This document shows, piece by piece, positions 5,969-11,207 of a DNA stretch of 11,207 nucleotides; position 1 is the first letter of the stretch; each line of letters opens with the position of its first letter. The stretch is from Desulfobacula sp. Lineage in GTDB: Bacteria; Desulfobacterota; Desulfobacteria; Desulfobacterales; Desulfobacteraceae. Location of the stretch: the NCBI GenBank assembly GCA_018702715.1, contig JABIYQ010000636.1:1-11207 (forward strand). Direction: 5' to 3'. The notes beneath the pieces are model-generated. The model worked only from the letters and a program-made list of their open reading frames with translations. It was not told the DNA's origin and did not search any database. Position numbers and translations under genes: made by a program.

Positions 5969-7225
5969 ATGAGAAAATATAACGGTACTCAGCTTTATGG
6001 GATTAAAAGACTTGTAACAGACCTTAAAATGGGTACGAACAAAGAACTCTCATCTCTTAGCATAAAGCAGAAACTTGCCATGAAATACGTTTCTAAGGAA
6101 AGTAAGCTGACCAAAATTGGGAATAAAATTTACTCTAATACGTTTACGCCGTACTTCCCATCCATTGCCTATGATCGTTTTCTTAAAGGTGCTGTTATTA
6201 CAACAGCCGGAAAACCATACCCCGTTGTAACAAATTTCGCTGTTACCCCGCAATGTCCGTGCAACTGCTGGCACTGTTCTTTTTCAGACAGATCAAAAAA
6301 AGACATTCTCACACTGGATCAAATAAAAAAAGCCATATCAGAAGTCCAGGACTTAGGTGCAAGCGTTATCGGGTTTACCGGAGGTGAACCTCTTTTACGA
6401 AACGATCTTGAAGAAATTATTGCATCAGTTGATGAAAGATCCATGCCAATAATGTTTACAACAGGCTACAAACTGACTAAAGATCGTGTGAAACGATTAA
6501 AACAAGCAGGGCTGGAAATACCTGTGATCAGCCTGGATCATTACAGTGCCAAAGTTCATGACAAAGGAAGACAGACCAAAGGCATTTATGACTATGCGTT
6601 GAATGCAATTAAACTCTTTCAGGATGAAGGGTTTTATGTGGCGGTTTCCTTTGTCCCGGACAAAACACTTGTCAGCAACCGGTCGGAAATTTTTAAAGTT
6701 ATTGAGTTTTTTAAGGACCTTGGGATCAATGACATGCGACTCACTTCCCCAATCTTAAGCGGAAAGCTCACAACAAAACCTGAAGAGCAACTAACAAAAG
6801 AAAATGTAAAAACCATTTTTGAAATTCAGAAACAATGCTCAAAAACAAAAGGATATCCGGGTGTTTTTGCCTATGATTTTTTTGAAAGCGAGCAATATTA
6901 TGGCTGCGGGGCTGGTTATAATTATATGTTTATTGATTCACAGGGAAATGTTTGTCCTTGTGATTTTACCATGCTTTCCTTTGGAAATATCCATGAACGA
7001 CCACTCACAAAAATCTGGGAGGAAACAAGCAAAAATTTCTGCAAACCGGGCTGTTCATGCTATGCCAATCTGAGTAATGATTATATTTTTGCTAAGAAAT
7101 CAGAAGAGTGGCCGCTTAAAAAACAGGCAACCATTGAAATCCTTGCAGAATGTCCTTCCTATGATGAAAATAAATCCCCTGAATTTTATAAGCGCATGGG
7201 ATGTTCAACAAATAAAGTTCCGTAA
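5969..7225 (+). CDS. Radical SAM enzyme with SPASM-like C-terminal cysteine domain
   Basis: This 418-residue protein has the SAM-cleaving [4Fe-4S] motif C96-X3-C100-X2-C103 in PQCPCNCWHCSF, with an additional C98 inside the motif, followed by the SAM-binding GGEP at 138-141. Later barrel strands are visible (PVISLDHYS 185-193, VAVSFVPD 224-231). The C-terminal third has a SPASM/twitch-like cysteine set: C313 in YGCGAGYNYMFID, C329 and C331 in GNVCPCDF, then GNIHERPLTKIWEE (339-352), and C358, C362, C364, C395 and C412. Such domains hold one or two auxiliary clusters and occur in enzymes modifying peptides, proteins or small molecules. The first 85 residues are an unusual basic helical extension. 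A GGGAGA site lies about 9 nt before the ATG. It is flanked by a VOC protein and an SRPBCC protein on the same strand. No precursor peptide gene is evident nearby, so a small-molecule or protein substrate is more likely. Substrate unknown. Confidence 0.9.
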   Translation: MRKYNGTQLYGIKRLVTDLKMGTNKELSSLSIKQKLAMKYVSKESKLTKIGNKIYSNTFTPYFPSIAYDRFLKGAVITTAGKPYPVVTNFAVTPQCPCNCWHCSFSDRSKKDILTLDQIKKAISEVQDLGASVIGFTGGEPLLRNDLEEIIASVDERSMPIMFTTGYKLTKDRVKRLKQAGLEIPVISLDHYSAKVHDKGRQTKGIYDYALNAIKLFQDEGFYVAVSFVPDKTLVSNRSEIFKVIEFFKDLGINDMRLTSPILSGKLTTKPEEQLTKENVKTIFEIQKQCSKTKGYPGVFAYDFFESEQYYGCGAGYNYMFIDSQGNVCPCDFTMLSFGNIHERPLTKIWEETSKNFCKPGCSCYANLSNDYIFAKKSEEWPLKKQATIEILAECPSYDENKSPEFYKRMGCSTNKVP

Positions 7226-7381
7226 TGATGAACATGAAATAGTAATATCTGATATACATACTGCTGCCCGGAACCTCGACTTATACAAAAGAATATAGTA
7301 AATTCCGGACCATTAGCCATTGATTACTTTTTACGAATACATTAAAAATCAATACTTCAAATATAAAAAAGGGAAGGCCGA

Positions 7382-7822
7382 ATGAGCAGACAACACATTG
7401 AAATACAACAATCATTTAATGCGCCAGTTGAAACAATATTCAATATTTTAACGGATCATGAATCCTTTGGAAAAGTGATAGCTACAAAAATCCAACGGGT
7501 GGTCGATAGTAAGGAAGAAAATAAGAATGGGGTGGGTTCTGTCAGACGGATCTTCTCTTTTCCTGTCCCTGCTTTTGAAGAAACCGTCATTACATTCAAA
7601 CCAAATTCCCTGATGGAATATGTGGTCAGTAAGGGCAGCCCTATCAAAAATCATAACGGCCGAATGGAATTCTCAGAAAAGGGAGGGAAAACCAAACTCT
7701 GTTATTTTATCGACTTTGATCCAAGACTACCCTTTATACTTCTCGGCACTGTTTTAAAATCAGCTATTGAAAAGCCCATACGTCAAAGCCTGGAAAAACT
7801 TTCTAACCACTATGCTTCCTGA
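7382..7822 (+). CDS. SRPBCC (START/polyketide-cyclase-like) family protein
   Basis: This 146-residue single-domain protein is of the SRPBCC helix-grip fold, which encloses a deep hydrophobic ligand pocket and is used for lipid or polyketide binding, cyclisation or transport. The opening IEIQQSFNAPVETIFNILTD and HESF (residues 6-28) are characteristic of the first strand and helix. The following strands (VRRIFSFPV, EETVITFKP, LMEYVVSKG, KTKLCYFIDFD) and a long C-terminal helix with paired basic and acidic residues (IEKPIRQSLEKLSNHY) complete the fold. A GGGAAGG ribosome site precedes the ATG. It lies 156 bp after the radical SAM gene on the same strand and may bind that enzyme's substrate or product. 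That link is inferred only from position. No catalytic residues can be assigned. Confidence 0.8.
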   Translation: MSRQHIEIQQSFNAPVETIFNILTDHESFGKVIATKIQRVVDSKEENKNGVGSVRRIFSFPVPAFEETVITFKPNSLMEYVVSKGSPIKNHNGRMEFSEKGGKTKLCYFIDFDPRLPFILLGTVLKSAIEKPIRQSLEKLSNHYAS

Positions 7823-7872
7823 AATATACAAAAAATATCTAAACCTAAAATGTTATCTTCCTCCGGTCTGGT

Positions 7873-7900
7873 ATGACATTTATTGCAAGCCTACTATGGT
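7873..7900 (+). promoter_or_regulatory. Possible promoter of the pseudouridine synthase gene
   Basis: ATGACA (7873-7878, 5 of 6 to the -35 consensus) is followed after 16 bp by TATGGT (7895-7900, 4 of 6, the same -10 sequence as the regulator promoter). Transcription would start at about 7907, only a couple of bases before the ATG at 7909. There is no Shine-Dalgarno sequence and an in-frame TAA stands just upstream, so a near-leaderless transcript is possible. Alternatively the gene is read through from the SRPBCC gene. Confidence 0.3.
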
Positions 7901-7908
7901 TTTAAAAA

Positions 7909-8793
7909 ATGATCACTTCTAAATATCACTCCACCGTTGTTCTGCCAAAGATCGAAAAACCCTATCCGTCGATCCTGGAGTTTTTAAAAACACGATTTCC
8001 AGGTATTGAAACAAAGATCTGGGAAGCCAGGATTAATTCAGGAAAGGTGATAACACAAAAAGGGGAGCCCATTTCCCTTGCCATGGCTTATGAACCCTTG
8101 AAAAAACTGCATTATTTCCGGGAGGTGGAAAAAGAATCGATCATTCCTTTTACCGAAAAAATTGTCTTTTGCAATGATGAGCTCTTAGTGGCCTGTAAGC
8201 CCCATTTTCTTCCAGTAACCCCAGCAGGACCCTATGTGAACGAATGCCTGCTTCACCGCCTGAAACAAAAAACAGGGAACAAAGAGCTTTCACCCATCAA
8301 CAGAATCGACCGGGAGACTGCGGGGCTTGTTCTATTCTCAATGAACAAAAAGACCCGGGGGCGCTACCAGGAAATGTTTATGAAAGGGGAAGTGGAAAAA
8401 ACCTATGATGCAGTTACAAAATATCATTGCAGCCAGAAAAAAAAATCATGGACCATAGAAAACAGGATTGTCAAAGGGGATCCATGGTTCAGGATGAAAA
8501 CAGCTCCGGGCAGGCCGAATGCCATCACAAAAATTTCTCTTGTAAAGTCAAAGGGAAATAAAGCGCTGTTTCAATTATGCCCTGTAACCGGCAAAAAGCA
8601 TCAGCTGCGGCTACACCTTAGCGGACTGGGATTTTCCATCCTCAATGACCGGTATTATCCTGAACTTTTGCCAAAGAAAAATAGCGAGTTTAATACCCCG
8701 CTTCAGCTTCTTGCCAGAAAAATTCAATTCCGGGATCCAGTGTCAGCTATACTTGCCACCTATGAATCTGAACGGCGATTGTTTTTTGATTAA
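7909..8793 (+). CDS. RluA-family RNA pseudouridine synthase
   Basis: This 294-residue enzyme is predicted to isomerise uridine to pseudouridine in rRNA or tRNA. Residues 18-60 resemble a degenerate S4-like RNA-binding region (ARINSGKVITQKGEPI). The catalytic domain begins near residue 85: ELLVACKPHFLPVTPAG (91-107), then INRIDRETAGLVLFS (130-144) with the catalytic aspartate D134, then GEVEKTYDA, and PVTGKKHQLRLHLSGLG near residue 220, equivalent to the TGRTHQIRVH motif. The normally conserved histidine of HRLDRE is asparagine here (N131). The KPHFLPVTPAG form marks a subgroup of RluA-like proteins whose RNA target is not known to me, so no symbol is given. The start is fixed by a TAA codon immediately upstream in frame, and there is no visible ribosome site. 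It has no obvious functional link to its neighbours. Confidence 0.9.
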   Translation: MITSKYHSTVVLPKIEKPYPSILEFLKTRFPGIETKIWEARINSGKVITQKGEPISLAMAYEPLKKLHYFREVEKESIIPFTEKIVFCNDELLVACKPHFLPVTPAGPYVNECLLHRLKQKTGNKELSPINRIDRETAGLVLFSMNKKTRGRYQEMFMKGEVEKTYDAVTKYHCSQKKKSWTIENRIVKGDPWFRMKTAPGRPNAITKISLVKSKGNKALFQLCPVTGKKHQLRLHLSGLGFSILNDRYYPELLPKKNSEFNTPLQLLARKIQFRDPVSAILATYESERRLFFD

Positions 8794-8924
8794 ACCTTTT
8801 TTTGTATCTTGTAATTTAGACATTTGGCATCTCTTTTTTATCTATTTTTTATTGACTAACCTAACATTTTTATGGTTTGACAACATAAAAAGACTTTGAA
8901 TTAACATTAAGGAGAGCGAGCATT
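8794..8924 (+). promoter_or_regulatory. AT-rich upstream region of the rhombotarget lipoprotein gene
   Basis: This 131-bp spacer has T-rich runs but no hairpin that would make an intrinsic terminator for the preceding gene. A perfect TTGACA lies at 8877-8882, but the sequence 16-18 bp downstream (around 8899-8906, AATTAACA) is a poor -10 box, so the promoter call is weak. A strong AAGGAG ribosome site sits shortly before the ATG at 8925. Confidence 0.25.
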
Positions 8925-9770
8925 ATGAAATTTGGGAATATTTTCAGACTAATTTTGATGGGAACCGCAATTTTTACATTCATGACAAGCTGCGGTATCC
9001 AGTCGAAACACCATCGAAGTAGCAGCGTCGTTCAATACCTATATCCCGACAGGCAGGACTATGTCGAAATTCCGGGCATCCCCCGATTAGCACTCCCATT
9101 AAGGGTCGGTATCGCATTTGTACCGGAGAATATTGCCAAAAGCCAAGCGCTTACAGAAACTGATAAAATGGATTTGATGAAGGAAGTTAGTCAATATTTT
9201 AAAAAATATAATTTCGTAAAGTCAATTGAGCTGATTCCTTCGGCTTATCTTAGAAATGATGGAGGTTTTGCCAATTTAGACCAAATTCGGACAATGTATG
9301 GAATTGATGTTATTACACTTCTATCCTATGACCAGACACAATTCACTGATGAAGGGTTGGCCTCGATTACATACTGGACAATCATCGGTGCTTACATAAT
9401 TCCTGGTGAAAAAAATGATACCCACACCATGGTGGATGCAACTGTTTATGATATTTTAAGTCGAAAAATGCTTTTCAGGGCTCCAGGGACTAGCCACATC
9501 AAGAGTAATGCAACACCAGTTAATCTTACAGAAAAACTTAGAAAAGACAGTCTTGAGAGCTTTAAATTGGCCAGTGCTGATCTAACTACAAATCTTGATA
9601 CCCAACTTCAATTATTTAGGGAAAAAGTCAAGGAGCTACCAGATGATTATCAAATAACTCATCGCCCAGACTATACTGGAAGTGGGAGCCTTGACGGTTC
9701 ATTTATCTTTGTTTTGGCCCTTTTGGGAGGGTACAGCATTTGGACAAAAAGAAATCGCAAACACAAATGA
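8925..9770 (+). CDS. Rhombotarget-type lipoprotein with rhombosortase-cleavable tail
   Basis: This 281-residue secreted lipoprotein has a basic start, a hydrophobic core and a lipobox FMTS-C23-G, so lipid attachment at C23 is expected. The residue after the cysteine is glycine, not aspartate, consistent with outer-membrane sorting. The mature part begins with a conserved-looking YLYPDRQDYVEIPGIPRLALP stretch (38-58 region) and a mixed alpha/beta domain to about residue 190. The C-terminus is tripartite: GSGSLDG (252-258), a hydrophobic helix (259-273) and a basic tail KRNRKHK. This is a variant of the GlyGly-CTERM signal cut by rhombosortases. A rhombosortase gene overlaps its 3' end, and the whole resembles the rhombotarget lipoprotein family. 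A protein lipidated at one end and processed at the other would be released from its C-terminal anchor onto the outer membrane. Biological role unknown. An AAGGAG site precedes the ATG. Confidence 0.85.
   Translation: MKFGNIFRLILMGTAIFTFMTSCGIQSKHHRSSSVVQYLYPDRQDYVEIPGIPRLALPLRVGIAFVPENIAKSQALTETDKMDLMKEVSQYFKKYNFVKSIELIPSAYLRNDGGFANLDQIRTMYGIDVITLLSYDQTQFTDEGLASITYWTIIGAYIIPGEKNDTHTMVDATVYDILSRKMLFRAPGTSHIKSNATPVNLTEKLRKDSLESFKLASADLTTNLDTQLQLFREKVKELPDDYQITHRPDYTGSGSLDGSFIFVLALLGGYSIWTKRNRKHK
9726..9730 (+). promoter_or_regulatory. GGAGG ribosome site for the rhombosortase inside the lipoprotein gene
   Basis: A perfect GGAGG lies within the GGA-GGG codons for two glycines of the lipoprotein tail helix, 9 nt before a TTG at 9740. 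It favours TTG initiation of the protease gene. The rival start is the ATG at 9767, which overlaps the lipoprotein TGA as ATGA but has only a weak purine stretch before it. Confidence 0.45.
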
Positions 9771-10360
9771 AGAAATTTCCAATACTAACTTTTTTAATTA
9801 TTTTTATCTGTATGGTATCTTTTATTTTTCCAAAGATCGCTTCACTGTTGATATTTGACCGCGAGGCAGTCTTAAAAGGTGAAATATGGCGACTATTCTC
9901 TTCTCACTGCGTTCATTTGACTATTAACCATCTTGTCTATAATCTTTTTGTATTTATTGTTGCAGGATGGATTGTTGAACGAAAAAGCTATTATATATTG
10001 TTTTTTCTATACATTTTAACGGCTTTCGTCATTTGTATGACTTTACTGATATTCAATCCTGGAATGATGTATTATGGCGGACTGTCCGGTATTGCCTGCG
10101 GTTTAATTTATTATTGTGCCCTTTTGAAAATGGATGAAGAACACTGGAAACTTATCTGTCGTTTCATAACTATTGGCCTCCCGGTCAAGATAGCTTTCGA
10201 AATATATAGCAACGCTTCAGTATTACCATATTGGGGTCATCAGCCTTTTGTTATTATGCCTGTCAGCCATGTTATGGGGGTTGCGACGGCTTTCTTATTT
10301 TATCTTGGAGCAAAACAAAAGCCCATCCCAAAAAAGTCTAAATGCCGATCATTTAATTGA
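9740..10360 (+). CDS. Rhombosortase (rhomboid-family intramembrane serine protease)
   Basis: This polytopic inner-membrane protease is 206 residues from TTG 9740, or 197 from ATG 9767. Numbering here is from the TTG. The rhomboid core is clear: EIWRLFSSHCVHL (48-60) in the first loop with the WR motif; H64 and N68 in NHLVYNLF, equivalent to the oxyanion-side histidine and asparagine of GlpG; the nucleophile S116 in GGLSG; and the catalytic H177 in PVSHVMGVATAF. About six transmembrane segments fit the length, and there are no extra domains, as expected for the compact rhombosortase class. It should cleave the C-terminal helix of the lipoprotein encoded just upstream. The two genes overlap by 31 bp (TTG) or 4 bp (ATG) and so are translationally coupled. 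The TTG has the better ribosome site; the ATG gives a plain MKK start. Rhombosortase assignment combines fold, size and context. Confidence 0.87.
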   Translation: MDKKKSQTQMKKFPILTFLIIFICMVSFIFPKIASLLIFDREAVLKGEIWRLFSSHCVHLTINHLVYNLFVFIVAGWIVERKSYYILFFLYILTAFVICMTLLIFNPGMMYYGGLSGIACGLIYYCALLKMDEEHWKLICRFITIGLPVKIAFEIYSNASVLPYWGHQPFVIMPVSHVMGVATAFLFYLGAKQKPIPKKSKCRSFN

Positions 10361-10437
10361 ATTTAATTGGGTTGATATTCCATATGATGACGGCACTTTT
10401 AATGCATTTATGATAGAAACAAAATAGGAGACAGAAA

Positions 10438-11207
10438 ATGGATATAAAATCAGTTTCATGCTTAAGTTTTTCGCCAACAGGAACAACCCGGTCAATTATA
10501 GAAAATATTGCACAGGGTATGCGGGCAGAGCAAATTAAGATGATGGATTGTACCAACCGGTCTCAGCGGAAAGGAGATTCTTTTATTTTTAATACTGATA
10601 TGGTCATTCTTGCTACCCCTGTTTATTATGGCCGTGTTCCAGAAGAGGTGGTCCCTTTTTTGAAAACATTAAATGGTCAAAATACACCTGTGGTACTTGC
10701 CGTGGTTTATGGAAACCGGGAATACGAGGATGCGCTCATTGAACTTCATGATATTTCAGTAGCACAAGGATTCATCCCTGTTGCAGGGGGAGCTTTCATT
10801 GCTGAACACTCCTATTCTATTGCTTCCCGGCCAATTGCCCATGGCAGACCTGATTTTGATGATATTAAAAAAGCACAGACCTTTGGCTCCAAAATAAAGG
10901 AAAAATTTAAAACTCTTGATTCCATAGAGAATATAGGAAAAATTAGTGTTCCTGGAAATATTCCTTATATAGAACCTAAAAACCTGCATATGATCAAACA
11001 GGTTCGTAACACATTATCCTTTACGCCTGAGACAGATGCAGACAAGTGTACCCAATGCAACCTGTGTGCAGAGGTGTGCCCCACAAAAGCGATTGATCCG
11101 GAAGATGTTTCTAAGATTGACAAATGGCAATGCATGATTTGCTTTGCATGCATTAAAAATTGTCCATCAGAGGCCAAACAAATGACAGATCCACATTTTA
11201 ACGGGGC
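10438..11207 (+). CDS. EFR1-like flavodoxin/ferredoxin fusion (3' end cut by window)
   Basis: The first 256 residues of an electron-transfer protein run off the window edge with the frame still open. The N-terminal half is flavodoxin-like: SFSPTGTTRSI (10-20) is the FMN phosphate-binding loop, ATPVYYGRVP (59-68) and VVYGNREYEDALIEL (89-103) are the second and third flavin-contact regions. Residues 204-214 hold the first [4Fe-4S] motif, CTQCNLCAEVCP, and 232-242 the second, CMICFACIKNCP. Flavodoxin followed by a 2x[4Fe-4S] ferredoxin is the layout of the EFR1 family of anaerobes. It probably shuttles electrons in the cytoplasm between low-potential donors and an unknown partner. A GGAG at 10427-10430 lies 7 nt before the ATG. 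It is 77 bp after the rhombosortase on the same strand, with no evident functional tie. By family size only the C-terminal few residues should be missing. Confidence 0.9.
   Translation, partial: MDIKSVSCLSFSPTGTTRSIIENIAQGMRAEQIKMMDCTNRSQRKGDSFIFNTDMVILATPVYYGRVPEEVVPFLKTLNGQNTPVVLAVVYGNREYEDALIELHDISVAQGFIPVAGGAFIAEHSYSIASRPIAHGRPDFDDIKKAQTFGSKIKEKFKTLDSIENIGKISVPGNIPYIEPKNLHMIKQVRNTLSFTPETDADKCTQCNLCAEVCPTKAIDPEDVSKIDKWQCMICFACIKNCPSEAKQMTDPHFNG

Noticed and set aside
7077..7298. 73-codon plus-strand frame overlapping the end of the radical SAM gene
   Set aside because: Most of it is an out-of-frame copy of the radical SAM C-terminus. The last 25 codons look mildly protein-like, raising the idea of a frameshifted tail, but the radical SAM frame ends at a natural length and there is no independent support.
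7267..7309. CCGGAA...TTCCGG inverted repeat after the radical SAM gene
   Set aside because: The arms are only 6 bp with a loop of about 30 nt and no adjoining U-tract; too weak to call a terminator.
10353..11177. Minus-strand frames opposite the EFR1-like gene
   Set aside because: They are antisense to a frame with two intact [4Fe-4S] motifs and a flavodoxin loop, which is plainly the coding strand.
1..11207. CRISPR arrays, tRNA or rRNA genes, insertion sequences, phage or toxin-antitoxin modules
   Set aside because: No regularly spaced repeats, cloverleaf-like sequence, transposase motifs or terminal repeats were seen on reading both strands.

Overview
The window looks like a chromosomal stretch from an anaerobic, AT-rich bacterium, most likely a sulfate-reducing member of the Desulfobacterales. 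That is an inference from gene content: DUF3786 proteins, a LuxR-type regulator carrying the iron-sulfur domain also found in corrinoid/Fe-S proteins, an EFR1-type flavodoxin/ferredoxin fusion, and a rhombosortase with a lipoprotein target. No RNA genes, CRISPR arrays, transposases or phage genes were seen.

Region 1 (1-2868) is a divergent redox-type locus. Two DUF3786 genes run leftward as a tight pair (314-1117 and 1122-1754). Facing away from them is a LuxR-type regulator (1969-2868) with an internal four-cysteine cluster. The regulator and one of the DUF3786 proteins carry the same CX2CX4CX16C iron-sulfur module. The shared intergenic region holds a good sigma-70-like promoter for the regulator, a perfect 18-bp dyad overlapping its -35 box, and further copies of the dyad half-site. 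This suggests an autoregulated, iron-sulfur-sensing circuit that may control the DUF3786 pair.

Region 2 (2869-5322) holds a short coding-like remnant, an NfsA-type nitroreductase, endonuclease IV (nfo, all nine zinc ligands intact) preceded by a possible 22-codon leader ORF, and a small four-helix membrane protein of unknown function.

Region 3 (5380-7822) is a same-strand run of a VOC-superfamily metalloenzyme, a radical SAM/SPASM-like enzyme and an SRPBCC (START-like) protein. It may be a small-molecule modification cassette, but the substrate cannot be read from the sequence. An RluA-family pseudouridine synthase follows (7909-8793).

Region 4 (8925-10360) is a two-gene sorting unit: a lipoprotein whose C-terminus ends in a glycine/serine motif, a hydrophobic helix and a basic tail, and an overlapping rhomboid-family protease of the rhombosortase type. 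The protease is expected to cut that tail. The window ends inside an EFR1-like protein (10438 to the edge) with a flavodoxin-like N-terminus and two [4Fe-4S] motifs.

The best candidates for something little described are the Fe-S LuxR/DUF3786 circuit, the VOC/radical SAM/SRPBCC run, and the one-target rhombosortase pair.
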